A stretch of 64,000 nucleotides of DNA from Muscardinus avellanarius (lineage: Eukaryota > Chordata > Mammalia > Rodentia > Gliridae): positions 111,021,314-111,085,313 of the forward strand of contig OY726559.1 of NCBI GenBank assembly GCA_963383645.1. The letters run 5' to 3'. Of this stretch, positions 12,021-26,175 are shown piece by piece; position 1 is the stretch's first letter, and every line of letters starts with the position of its first letter. Position numbers and translations under genes: made by a program. Under the pieces are notes generated by a model that was not told the origin of the DNA, did not search any database, and worked only from the letters and a program-made list of their open reading frames with translations.

Positions 12021-14862
12021 AATAAAATAAAAATAAATAAATAAAAATATAAGAAGAACAGGGTGTAGCTTGGAGGTAGAATGCCCTAGGTTCAAGTCCC
12101 AGGACCATGGGGAGAAAAAGTCTGCAGGGCTACTCGATTCTTACCTGGAACCCTTTTCCCCGAGACCTATGTAGTCTCTGTCTGTCTGTCTGTCTCTCTC
12201 CTTTGTAGTGCTGGGGATTGAATGTAGGGGTGAGCTACACACTCAGCCCTTTTTGTTATTTCTAAACAGGGTCTCCTAGGCTGATGAGTCTTACCACTTG
12301 CTGAGGCTGTCCTGGAACCTGCAGTCCTCCTGTCTCAGCCTCCCAAGTGCTGGGAGGACAGCGTGCCAGGCCGGAGGGTGGGCGGGGAGCGGGGCGGAGG
12401 AGGGCCAGGCTTGGAGCAAGCGCCCTGACTCTTCTTTTGGTGCTAGTGTTCCCACAGAGGACCCCTCGGGGGAATCCCTGATCATCGGCCCCGAGGAGTT
12501 CCAGCGGATCAAGTGGGCATCCCACGTCCTGACCAAGGAGGAGCAGGAGGCCAGGGAGCAGGCCTTCAAGAAGGAGAAGGAAGCCGTTGTGGTTAGCTAA
12601 CTTTCCACAGGCTTGGCCTCTGCAGATGGGTGGTGGATAGAAATGTTCTGGGGAAAGCCAGGCGTGGTGGCGCGCGCTTGTACATTCAGGAGGCTGAGAA
12701 AGGAGGATCGTGGTTCACGGACAGCTTCAGCTACTTCTGAGGCCCTCTGCAACTCAGTGAGACCCTGTTTGAAAACAGAGAATAATAGCCAGGCGTGGTG
12801 GCGCACGCTTGTAATCCCAGCATTTGGGAGGCTGAGACCTGGAGGATCACAGTTCGCGGACAGCCTCAGCTACTTAGTGAGGCCCTCTGCAACTCACTGA
12901 GACCCGGTTTCAAAATAAATAATAAAAAATAGGGCTGGGGGTGTAGCTCGGAGGTCAAATGCCCCTGGGTTCCATCCCCAGACCCGCAAAAAAAGAAGAA
13001 AAGAAAACAGAGAATAAAAAAATCGGCTGCGGGTGTAGCTCGGAGGTAGAATGCCCCTGGGCTCCATCCCTAGTACCGCAAAAAGAGAAATACTCAGGGA
13101 GAAGTGCCCACAGCAGACAGAAGAGAATGCCCAAGATGTGGCGCAGCCTGGGCTAAGGGAGGGTCACAGGTGACGCCAGTCGAGAAGCCTCTGGGTTTCC
13201 AGTCAGCCTGGGTCACCTGGAATAGCCGGGCAAGAGCCCATGCCGCAGGGCAAGGGAGGGACCCCGGCCAATCCAGAGGCACCTCCCTTAGGATGCAGTG
13301 ACCACACGCAAGAAGATTATGAAGCAAAAGGAGATGGTGTGGAAGAGCAACAGGAAACTGGGGGAGCTGGAGGAGGAGGCCAAGGAGCGCGCCCAGAACC
13401 TGCTGCAGAGAGCCAGCAAGCTGCGCATGGAGCAAGAGGAGGAGCTCAAGGACATGAACAAGGTGGCCAGGAACCCTCTTTTTTTTTTTTTTTTTTTTTT
13501 TTGGTCCTGGGGATGGAACCCAGGGGCATTCTACCTCCGAGCTACACCCCCAGCCCTATATTTTATTTTATATTTTAAAACAAGGTCTCCCTTTGGAGAG
13601 ATACCCAGGAATGGTACAGCCGGACCCACCACATGGTGCATCCATTCTCAGTTTTTTGAGGAATCTTTAGAGCAGCTGCACTAATTTGCAGCCTGACCAG
13701 TATAGAAGAGCTCCAGTGTCCCCACATCCTCGCCAGCACTTATTGTTTTTGGCTTTTTGATCATTCCATGCATGAGTTTTAGTGGGGGTGGTGATGTGGG
13801 GGAGGCTCATCCCTTTCATTATCTGCTCTGACATTATAACATCCCGAATCAAAGTCAATCACTAAGCCAGACATGAGAAGGAGCGCGGGGGCGGGGCTGG
13901 GGTGGGAATGGGGAAGGGCTAACTGGGTGACGTGTGCATGTAGGCCTTTCCCATCTTGTACTCCATTAAGATGTACGACTAAAATGCACCAATAAAAAAA
14001 CTTAACATCTTGAAAGATTCCTGGTACCTAGTAGAAACCCAGTAAATGTTGGAAGTGAACTCTGTCAAGGGGAAAGGCACGTCATGGTGTTTCTCCTTCT
14101 CCAGACCTGGGAGTGGCCAAGCACGTCTCCAGCACCCCCAGAGGCATCGTTCCGCTCCCGTGTCTCCCCTTTAAACTTCCCCCTGGTGCACGACTCCCTC
14201 TCTTTATGGCTAAGGCCAGTGCAATGGTTTGGTCTCTGCTCCCCAGATCATCCTCAACGCCAAGTGTCATGCCATCCGGGATGCCCAGATCCTGGAGAAG
14301 CAGCAGATACAGAAGGAGCTGGAGGCGGAGGAGAAGCGGCTGGACCAGATGATGGAGGTGGAGCGGCAGAAGTCCATGCAGAGGCAGGAGGAACGGGACC
14401 GGAGGCGGAGGGAGGAAAGAATACGGTAAAGACGCCTTCTCTGCCATTCCCGGTGGTCTTGAGTCTTCCATCGCCGGGCAGAGGGGAGAGAGGAGACCTG
14501 GTGGCTGTCACCGTCTCTGCCCCTGAGGAGCCATGCACAGGGCATCCTAGAATCGATACCTTACTTCCAGATACCTGGTCCCAGCTCAGACATGTCTCTT
14601 ACCACTTCCTGTCATCGCCCAATGTGAACTTGTCACGAGTTCATAACTGTTTATCCCCTCTCTCTCTTTGGGAAAAAATGGGTATTGACCTCAGGGGCAT
14701 TCTATCACTGAGTTAAATCCCCAGCCCTTTTTTATTTTTTAATTTTGGAACAGGGTCTCGCTAAGTTGCCAAGGCTTTCCTTGAACCTGGGATCCTCTGG
14801 TCCCTGCCTCCCAAGTACTGGGGATCACAGGCATGCGCCACCACTACGTGGCTTTGCTAGTC

Positions 14863-14917
<55 letters not shown>

Positions 14918-17900
14918 TACCGGGGATGGAACCTAGGGGTATTCTACCTCCGAGCTACACCCCCAGCACTATTTTTTATTCCTTAGGGTCTCACTGAATT
15001 GCAAAGGGCCTCAGTAGTAGCTGAGGCTGGTCATGAACCACGATCCTCCTGTCTCAGGCTCCCAAGCACTGGGATTCCAAGAGTATGCCACCACGCCCGG
15101 CTGGAAAATGCCTTTTCTTTCTTTAGTATGTGGCTTTGCATTTACCATGGAGATGCCTCCCCACGTCCCCCGCAGGCTCCAGGGCTCCTCCTCTGTACCC
15201 AGTCATTCTGCTTTGACGCTCCTGTGTCCTGGCCTTCATCAAGCCGTGAGCTCATCATCAACAGAGGCCCTGCCATTCATTTCTGGAACGCCTGGCTCCA
15301 TGCCCCGGGCAGCCTGGAGTCAGTGTTTAATTCATGTGAAGACAAATACATCCATTGTCTCTAATTTTGTACAAAAGGATTAAATCCTAGAGCAGGGAAA
15401 TTATAGGATCGCAGTACCCTAGTGTTGGAAGACCAGTCACACGATGCATGAATTACCTCTGTGAGCAGTCCTCATCCGACACGGAATGGCAGTGCTGTGT
15501 CCCCGGCTGGGTTCTGCTTCTTGGAAATGTTTATCTCTGTGGGCCTAGTAGGTACCCAGAAGACCACAGTAGGTGTAAAAGTTTATTTAGCGGCTCAGCG
15601 GCTGGCTCTGTGCCTTCTGGGTAAACAGGTCCAATGAAAGAAAAGATCTCTGCCTGAATTGCCAGCTCTGATGATTTGGCCTGGTCCTCATACTGAGCCC
15701 AGACCAGCTGCCAAATAACTTCTGCCCATGACTTCTGCTTATTTTGTCTGAATTCTGGAACTCTTCCAGCACGCCACTGAGGGCAAATCTCGTATTGCTT
15801 CTCTTTGACTCTTTTTTTGGGGAATTGAACCCAGTTCTACTTCTGAGCTTCACCCCCAGCCCTATTTGTTTTCTTGTTTGAAACAGGGTCCCACTGAGTT
15901 GCTGAGGGTTTTGCTAAATTGCCAAGGCTGGCCGCGAACCTGCGATCCTCCAGTCTCAGTCTCCTGAGTACTGGGATGACAGGCGTGCGCCTCCATGCCC
16001 GGCTTCCCTTGACTTTTCTCCTCATCTTGTCTTTGGGGTCTAGAGGCCTCCAAGGTTGTGGATGTCCCGGCATCACACAGGGGTCACAGCGTGCAGGTGT
16101 GGTCTCCTGCTTGCCACTGCTGAGCTAGGGGTTCACCGAGTGGGGGGACTTCCTCAGGCTCAGCCCTGGCCGCTAGCAACCACAGTCTTAAATATGAGTG
16201 AGACTGTAAGAACATTGCCTGCAGAGCCATGGGAAGTGGGGTGGAGAGACAAGATAGATTGAGCCATGGCGGAAAACCTTAGAAGACTTAGGAGCTCCGG
16301 GCCTCTTAATTCTGTGCAGTTCTGTGAAGCTGGTGTAGGAAGCTAGCTTCCCATGCTCCGAGAAGACCTGTGAGGAGGCAGGATTCCAGAACCTTGTCAC
16401 TTAGAGGAGACAGGGCAGAGTGAAGCTGGGCGTGGTGGTGCAAGCCTGCAATCCCAGTACTTGGGAGGCTGAGACAGGAGGATCACGGATTGCGATCCTC
16501 TTGCCAGCCTCAGCAACTGGCAAGACTCGGTTTCAAAATTAAAAATAAGTAAGCTGGGTGTTTGTGGCACACGCTTGTAATTCCAGTACTTGGGAGCCTG
16601 AGACTGGAGGATCGCAGATTCACGGCCAGCCTTAGCTACTTAGCGAGGCCCTCCGCAACTTAGTGAGACCCTGTTTCCAAATAAAGAATAAAAAATAGGG
16701 CTGGGGGTATAGCTCGGGGTAGACTGTCCCTAGGTTCAATTCCCAGTTCCAAAGAAAAAAAGAAAAAAAAAAAGATGCTAGGTCTCAGGAGGGGTGGGTT
16801 TAGAACCAGAGCTCAGAAGAGAGGGGCAACCCCCAGGACATGCTGGAGAAGGACTTGGGTCTCGACCCATAAAGCATTTCCATGCTGAAGGGCACCCGTC
16901 AAATTGTTCTGTCTCAGCTGAGCGTGGTGGCGCACGCTTGTCATCACAGCATTAGAAGGCTGAGACAGGAGGATCATGGTTCTTGGCCAGCCTCAGCTAC
17001 CTAGTGAGGCCCTTTGCAATTCAGTGAGACCCTGGTTTAAAAGAAAGAATGAGAAATAGGGCTGGGGGTATAGCTCGGAGGAGGTAGAATGCCCCTGGGT
17101 TCCATCCCCAGTACTGCAAATAATAATAATTAAAAAATAATAATAATTATTATTATTCTGTCTTGGGGCTTATTTGGCTGGGGTGGGGAGGTAGAGCTGA
17201 TGGAAGGGGATGCTGGCTTCTGAGACACTGTGACTCTTCTTCCCAGAGGGAGGCGGCACATCGTGGAACAGATGGAAAAGAACCAGGAGGAGCGGTCACT
17301 GCTGGCAGAGCAGCGGGAGCAGGAGAAGGAGCAGCTGCTGGCGTACATGGAGCAGCTCCAGGAGGAGGACCTGCGGGTAACAGAGCAGCCCGGGCCGGGT
17401 GGCACCAGCGCCAGCAACCAAGTCTCAGGATGGATGGCGGGGTTTCAGGGCGTGGGCTGCTTTCCTGCCTGGTACATTCTCATTTCATGACCTTGCCACC
17501 GCTGGTGTTTTGTGGCCCTGCTCAATGGCGATTTAGCCAAGGCATCGTGCTGGGGGGGGGGGGGGATAGGAACGATTTGGATAGAGTTGTCCAGTGTCAC
17601 GGCGACTCGGGGCCCCAGGCTGGCCAGATGGATGCCAAGATAGACGCCTGGAGGGATCCATGCTGCGTGCGTTGCACAGCCCGGGGAGGGTGTTTCTTCC
17701 TCAGTCACGCAGGGCTACTGTACACCTGTGGCTGGGCAGGAGCAGCCCGTGGCGAGCTCCCCACCGTCACCCCATTCAGAGCACCTAGTGGCCATTGTCA
17801 CCCATTGCATTGTGAAGCCAGACTTTTTCCTGCTAGCCCAAATACAATTAGCAGGCCTCTCTGTTGCAAACAAAGCAAGCCAAAAGAAAACACGTTACTG

Positions 17901-20622
17901 ATACTGATGACACACTGCCCGCATGAAACAGACTCAAACAACCGGACGGACAGACGTGGTGGCAGCGTGCACCAGTAATCCCAGCCCTTGAAAGGCTGAG
18001 ACAGGAGGATCCCAGGTTCAAGGCCAGCCAGAGCAATGTGGCAAGAACCTGTTACCAAATAAAAGGGGCTGGGAGTTTAACTTGGGAGTAGAACGCCCTC
18101 GGGCTCCATCCTCAGTACCAACAACAAAAACAAAACGCCAAAGCACACTTAGACAATCCTCATCTGTCAGCCTTACCCGTGTGTCGCAATGTCAGAGGAC
18201 CTCAGCACAGCGAGCGAGTGACGCGGCCGGCATTTAGGGAATTTCTCTTTTACCCTTGATCCTGGCCTCCATCGATACTCTGACCCAAGGGCTCCATGCA
18301 TGGCCACCATCCCCCAAGAGGCCTCTAGCGCTTCCCTGTTTCCTGAGCCAGGCTCCAGGAAGAGTTGACACGCTCATGTGGACAGACCTCTTTGGAAGAG
18401 CTCCCAACTTCATGGATCCATGCATTTTAAAATATATTTTTACTTTTTTTTTTTTTTCTGATGGTACTGGGGTTCCTGGAAGCCCTTCTACCTCCGGGCT
18501 ATGCTCCCAGATCTATTTTATACTTTTTAAAATCTGGAAACAGGGTCTCTTAAGCCAGAGCGGCTGGCTTCGAACCTGCGCGATCCTCCTGTCTCCGCCT
18601 CCCAAGGGTGGGGATTATAAGCGTGTGCCACCACGCCTGGCTATATTTTACTTTTAATGGACTGTGCAGTGCGTGCACATGGTCTGTAATGGTCAGATCA
18701 GGGGATTAAACCACCCATAACCTCGGACAGCGATTGTTTCTCTGTGCTGGGAATATTCAAAACCTTCCCTACTAGCTATTTTGAAATATTCACTGAATTG
18801 TGGTTGGGCGTAGTTATCCCATTGTGCTATAGAACTTTAGAAGTTATTTCTCCTATCAGCTCAACTCTGGTACAAACCAACCATCCTCTCTGCACCCCTT
18901 CCAATTCGTTTATTTATTTATTTTTAACTTTTACTTATTTTTGTGGTACCAGGGACTGAACCCAGGGGTGTTTTACCTCCTAGCCATAACCCCAGTTCGA
19001 TTTTATTTTTATTTGGAAACGGGATCTCGTTAAGTTTCTGAGGCTGGCCTCAAAACCTACGATCCTCCCGTCTCAACCTCCCAAGTACTGGGATTACAAG
19101 CATGCGCCACTTCGCCCACCCAGCTCTCGTTGATTTTCATAATGTGGGTGTTTTGCAGCATCCGGGCCAGGTGCCTTGGGGGATGCCTGCCTTGGGCGCC
19201 TGGCCCTTTCTTCTCGGTGCTTTTTAACCCATGGAACATGCATACTTTTACTTTCCTCTCCCCTGATTGAGTTGTCATCTGCAAGTGTATTTGATGGTGG
19301 CGGGCCACTGGGGTCCGTAAAGGGTCTCACAGGTGAGGGAGTTCTACTCAGGAAGGTTTTCAGAAGGCGTGCAGTGGTCAAGGCTCACCGGGAGACAGTT
19401 GGAAAAGGGGGACATGTATCCTTGGGGGTACAGTCCAAGAAGGGGACCGAGGGGTTGAAGGAGAGGGAGAGACCTGGCTGAGTCCCTTCAGTTCCTGGCT
19501 CAGGAGAGAGGGCGTGGAAAGGCGCCAGGAAGGAGCGGTCTGGGGCAGGTGTTCAAGGGAGTGAGACGGGAAGACTGGCAGGGGCTGGTGGGCTCCCTGG
19601 GAAGTTCCCGGAGTCTGAGTCAACGCCATTACACAGATTCTGGGGCTTTGTCCTTTCTGTAGACACTCCCTTTCTCTAGGAAGCGTTGTTAGGCAACTTT
19701 CGGGCAGAGTCCTGCTCTCCAGCTTTGGAAGCAGCCTTTTCATCTGGGGGTGCGAGGGCAGCGCCCCCACCTTGTTAGCAAGATAGAGGAGAGTTGGCGG
19801 AGTTGGTCTGGTTTTTTATTATTATGATTTTTATTTATTTATTTATTTTTTGGTGCTACTGAAGATTGAATACAGTGGCGTTCTCCCTCCAAGCTACACC
19901 CCAGCCCTTTTTATTTTTTATTTCAAAACAGGGTCCCACTAAGTTGCCGAGTCTAGTCTCGAACCTGTCATCTTCTCTCTCAGGCTCCCAAGTACCGGGA
20001 TTAGGGGCGTGGACCGCCACGCCCGACTCGCCTGGGCTGGTTTGAAAGGCTTCAGAGATGAGAAACAGGCAGAGCCCTTCAGTTCCTCGGTAATGAGACA
20101 AGCCAACAAAAGCAACAAGCCAGAGAATGAGTAAATAGTAGGCAGAGAAGTGACCCAGTGAACACGTGATCATACTTACGGCCCAGACCCAGGATCAGCT
20201 CAGCTCGGGGTGCCGCTGGGACCCAACAGTGTCTGGGGTCCCACCACCGAGCTGGGGTGGTTGGCGGGGCCAGAGTTTGAAGCAAGTGTCTGAACCATCA
20301 GAGGAGGCAGGGTCGCTGCCCAAGGTTCCAGTGAGGATGTGGCTGGGCTCGGCAGGTCCGAGCACTGGAGAGTTTGGACTGGCAGACGCAGAGGCTCCTT
20401 CCTTAGAAAGAAGCTCGTTGAGAGCCGGGCGTGGCGACGCATACTTGTAATCCCAGCATCCGGAGATGGAGACGGGAGGATCGCCGTTCGCAGGCAGCCT
20501 CAGCTACTACTTAGTGAGGCCCTTTGCAACGACTACTCAGTGAGACCCTGTTTCAAAATAAAGAATAAAAAATAGGGCTGGGGGTGTAGCTCGGAGGTAG
20601 AATGCCCCTGGGTTCCACCCTC

Positions 20623-20678
<56 letters not shown>

Positions 20679-22694
20679 ACACAGAAGAAAAGAAAAAAGA
20701 AATAAAAGGAGCTCATTGCTCAGGGTCACCCTGGTCTGGTGCCCTCCTCCTCGGGGCTTGGGGACACAGGTGTCTGAGTCTGGTCCTTGCTTAGCAGTGG
20801 TTAATTGCGCACTTGCTCTTTTGCTGGGGTGGGGCTAGCTGCATCATGATGGTGGAGAGAGGCCGTGGAGCTTAACACAGATCCCGGGCTCTAGCTGGGA
20901 CAGAGCAACCCCAGGAAGGCTGAGCCAGCTGTGCTGTCTCCTCCGGTAGGGCGTGGCATCACCCTCGGCACAGAGGGAGGCCAGGAAGGAGAGAGAACTC
21001 TGAGCTGGACAGTTGAGCAAGGTTTCCATAGGAGGCTGAAAGTTTAGAGGGAGCAGGTTTAGGTTTCTACATTCTGGCTCCAGGGTTTATTGGCTATGTC
21101 CTTGGGCAAGTCATTGCATGCTGGGCCTCAGTTTCCCCATCTGCAACAAGGCCTAGCTTTCAGATATATTTGAGTACTAAAGATAACATCATTTATGCAA
21201 AGTGCCCAGGGCATAATAAGTACTCGATTAGGGCAATATTTATTCCCCCCCCCTTTTTTTTTTGCGACACTGGGGATGGAATCCAGGGGCATCTACCTCT
21301 GAGCTACACCCAGCCCTAATTTTAATTCTTTTTAATTTTGAATCAAGATCTCACTAAGTTGCACAAGGCCTCACTAAGTAGCTGAGGCTGTCCGAGAACT
21401 GAGATCCTCCTGTCTCATCCTCCCAAGGACTGGGATCACAGGTGTGTGCCACCACCAGCTAATATTTATCTTATTTATTTTAATTTTATTTTTGTGATAC
21501 TAGGAGTTGAACATACAGACACTCTACCACCGTGTTTCACCCCAGCCTCCCCCGATTTTTTTTTTTTTTTGAGACAAGGTCTCTCTAAATTGCTGAGGCT
21601 GACGTTGAACTTGGTATCCTCCTGACTCAGCCTCCTAACTTTAGGGTGGGATCAGAGTGGGGTGCACCAGGCAATATTTATTTTTAAATCATTACCACTA
21701 AATGGAGATAGAAAATTTGGGTTTGCCAGTTAAATAAAGTAAAAAATAAATTTAAAATAGAATAAAGAGGCGGGCATGATGGTGCACGCTTGTAACCCCA
21801 GCATTCGGGAGGCTGAGACAGGAGGATCTCAGTTTGTGGACAGCCCAGCAACTCAGTTCGTGAGGCCCAGCAACTCAGTTCGTGAGGCCCTTTGCAACTC
21901 AGTGAGACCCTGTTTCAAAACAAAGAACAAGAAATAGGGCCGGGGGTATAGCTTGGAGGTAGAATGCCTCTGGGTTCCATCCCCAGTACTGAAAAAAAGA
22001 GAGTCATCATCACTCAATGGAGATAGAAAGTTTGGGTTTGCCAGTTAAAAAAAAAATAAAGTAAAAATAAATTTAAAATAGGAAAAAAAAGAAAATTTGG
22101 GTCTTCAGAGAAGAAGGAACTCGGAGGCAGAATGATGATAGGAGGAGGGTCACAGGCTAGAATTAACCTGCTGCGAGGGGGTCACGAGGTAGAATTTAAG
22201 GGCCTTTGCTTCTGCAGAGCAGATGGAAATCAGCAGTGGCTGGGCCGGTCGCAAGGTCAAGTTGGAGTGGGAAGCATTTGGTAGCAGAGTCAGCCGGACC
22301 CCTTGAATGCCCGCGGGCTGGGCGTGCGCCGCGAGCCTCCCTGTGCGGTGTCTCTCTCCCCGCGTGCCAGGAGCTTTCCGTTTCGCTTCCTTCTCCTCTG
22401 AGCCTCTCTTCCTTTTGCCGGCAGGACCTGGAACGGAGGCACCAGCAGAAACTGAAGATGCAGGCGGAAATCAAGCGCATCAACGACGAAAACCAGAGGC
22501 AGAAAGCCGAGGTGCTGGCGCAGGAGGAGCTGGCGGACCAGCTGGTGATGGAGTTTACCAAGAAGAAGATGGTAGGGACCTGGCTTGTGACGCCGGGGCG
22601 GGCGCTGGCCAGGGACGGCAAGTCTGCACCAGGCGGTCAGGCCGGGGCGCTGAGAACAGAAGACAGCTACCTCTTGTTTTATGTTACGTTTTTG

Positions 22695-22732
<38 letters not shown>

Positions 22733-24241
22733 ATTATTATTATTTTTTGCAGTACTGGGGATGGAACTTAGGGGCATTCTACCTCTGAGCTACACCCCCA
22801 GCCCTATTTTTTTTTATTCTTTATTTTGAAACAGGGTCTCACTGAGTTGTAACAGGCCTCACTAAATAGCTAAGGCTGTCCGTGAACCGCGATCCTTCTG
22901 TCTCAGCCTCTCGAATGCTGGGATTACACGTGTGTGCCACCATGCCTGGATTAGTCTCTCTCTTCCTTCCTCCTTTCCTTCCTTCCTTCCTTCCTTCCTT
23001 CCTTCCTTCCTTCCTTTCCTTCTTTCTTTCTGGTACTGGAGGCTGAACCCAGGGGCATTCTACCTCCAAGATATACCTCCAGCCCTATTTTATTCTTTTA
23101 TTTTGGAACAAGGTTTCACTAAGTTGTTGAGACTGGCCGCAAACCTGTGATCCTCCAGTCTCAGCCTCCCAAGTACTGGGATTACAATCGTGCTTCACCA
23201 CACCCGGCTTAGTCTTTAATTTGAAACAGGGTTTCACTGAGTTGCAAAGAGCCTCACTAAGTAGCTGAGGCTGTCGGCGAACCGCGATCCTCCTGTCTCA
23301 GCCCCCCCGAATGCTGGGATTACACGCGTGCTCTACCACGCCCGGCTCACGTCTTGATTCAGAAATGCTGCATGTCCTTGGTCCAAAGGCCTGGCTTCTT
23401 TCTCTGGCCACTTTGGCTAGACCCCTGTTTCGCCTCGGTGGAGAAGTTGGTGCGGGTCGGGTGCAGGAAGGGAAGCAGACACCAAGGACTGGTGGGGAGA
23501 AGGCTGGTGGATGCCGTGGGTCGGGTGCTCCCAGCAGTGCAGAGGCCGTAGCTCCACACATCCCCTGTGAGAGCTGTGGTATTGGCACCGGTGCTGGGTG
23601 TTAGATGCAGGAGGTAAAGTCTCGTCCCTCCTCTCACTGTAGAACTGTAGGGTCAAGAGCTGGGTGGAGCCAGCAGCCATGTCCGCCTGCACAGGTCACA
23701 CGTGGCTGCTGTCGGGGGCTCGTCATCGTTCTGGAACAGAGCACGCGGGGAAGTGGTGGGGTCTGTGGGGCATGCCAAGGAAGCTGCGTGGCGTGGGTTG
23801 GAGTGGGCGTGGCTTTATGGAAATAGGAAGACATAGGACTCCAAATGGCAGGAAAGCTGTGTCTGCATGTGTTGGTGTGTTCTCCTCTGCCAGATTTCCA
23901 AGTTACAGGCTGATGGAAAACACGTCATATCCTCCCCCCCTTCTTTCTCTTCCCCTCCCTCCCTTCTTTTCTTTCTTTTTTGTGGTAGTGGGGATTGAAC
24001 CCAGAGGCAATCTACTTCCAAGCCACACCCTCAGCCCTTTTATTTTTTTTATTTTTGAAGCAGGGTCTTGTTAAGTTGCTGAGGGCCTCTCTAAGTTGCT
24101 GGGTGTGCCCTTGAACCTGTGGTCTTTCTGTTCTCAGCCTCCCAAGCCCTGGGATTACAGGCAAGTGCCACTGGGCCCAGCTCCAGAGGACCCATCGGAC
24201 TCCTCCAGACTCTTCTATAGAAGAGGTTCTTCAGGAAGGGC

Positions 24242-24288
<47 letters not shown>

Positions 24289-26111
24289 ATAATTTGAAAG
24301 TAATACTTGGAATACCTATTCATGCTGAATCCAAACCACAGAAAATGAAAGTCAACAAAGCTTATTTCCTTTAGTTCTCTTATTGGATTTTCTTTTTTAA
24401 ACATTTTTTATTGAACATAAATGGTATACATTTAAACTATACTTGGTGCCCTCTCCCCCCCAGCCCCTTTTCCCCTCCCCCCTCCCACCAATGATTGTCC
24501 AGTGTAACCATGCCATATTCATAATTTTACACATATTCGGATGTAGACCCTCATTAATCAAGTTCAGCCTTCCTCCTCCCCTATCTTTCCATTCAAGCTT
24601 TGCTGATATTTCCCCTCCATTACCTGGAGTACCACTGGTATCCTCTACGTTCCCTAGTTTGGGCATATTAGAGAGAACATATGCACCTTCTCTTTCTGCT
24701 TAATATAATGCTCTCCAGGATCTTATTGGATTTTCTGGGCATGGCAGACAACGGGTTGAGAGCAGAATGGGGCCATGGATGGTTAGTGGGAAATGATGGT
24801 TACAGAGCTGCCACTTTCTGAGCACTTAGACTGTGCACAGGCTCTCAGCTAAGCCTTACAGTGTTATCTCATTTACTTTTACACCCACATGAAGCAGCCA
24901 CTGATTGCTTAGGAAGGCGCCTGCCTCGTTGAGCAGCTGCAGCTCCCAGGAGTACCTAAGCGCGGTCACGCACCGCCCAGGAGTACCTGAGTGAGGTCAC
25001 ACATCGCCGTATCCCGAGTAACGCGTCAGTAGGCGACTCCACCGTTCTCGAGCGTCACGGAGTGTTTGTCCACGAGCGAGGGTGGCTACCACGTCACAAG
25101 TGGTACAGTCTCAGGGGACCACTGTCACTGATGCAGTCTGTCACAATCAAAGCATGACTGGAGAGGCCGGGCGTGGTGATGCATGTTTGTAATCCCAGCA
25201 CTGGGGAGGCTGAGACCGGAGGATCGCGGTTCGCGGACAGCCTCAGCTACTTAGTGAGGCCCTTGGCAACTCAGTGAGACCCTGTTTCAAATTAAAGAAT
25301 AAAATAAAGGGCAGGGGGTGTTGCTCGAAGGTCAAATGCCCCTGGGTTCTACCCCCAGACCTGCAAAAAAACAAAAAACAAAACAAAAAAATCTTGACTG
25401 TATCACCAGCCCTTCCCCCACTTGGTGCTTGCTGTTGTGACCAGGGTTGTCCCTTCTGTGCTAAGGCAGAGGCTGGGGAAGCATCTAGAATTCCCTGCCT
25501 GCCATCGAGGGCACGGTGGAACGGAGGGGCCAGCCTGAAACAGCAGGGCACGGCTCAAGCGGGTGGCTCCCTGGCTCCACAGACATCCACGCAGAGAGTG
25601 CAGGCTAAGGGAGGCCCCGGGGCAGAGAGATCATTTTCCCTCAGTCTTTGCCGTTATTCTTAAGACCGCTTAGGAGACAGATGTTGATTTGGGGGCGTAG
25701 GTGGCACAGGCCTGTAATCCTGGAACATGGGAGGCTGGAACAGGAGAATCTCGAGTGGGAGGCTAGTCTTAGTAACTTTTGAGATCTTGTTCCAAAAGAA
25801 AATAGCACTGGGTGTGTGGCTCAGAAGTAGACCTTCCCCCTCTCCCCTGGGTTCAGTTTCCAGTATCACGGACTGAGAGGAAAAGGAATGAAAAGAAAAG
25901 AAAAGAAAAGAGAGCCGGGCGAGGTAGCGCACACTTGTAATTCCAGCATTCGGGAGGCTGAGACAGGAGGATCGCGGTTCGTGGCCAGCCTCAGCTACTT
26001 AGTGAGGCCCTCTGCAACTCAGTGAGACCTAGTTTCAAAATAAAAGAATAAAAAGATAAGGCTGGGGGTGTAGCTCAGAGGTAGAATGCTCCTCGGTTCC
26101 ATCCTTAGTAC

Positions 26112-26175
<64 letters not shown>

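Noticed and set aside
17163..17978. 271-codon + strand frame over CFAP45 exon 7
   Set aside because: Out of frame with the true exon and reads through introns; a shadow of GC-rich coding bias.
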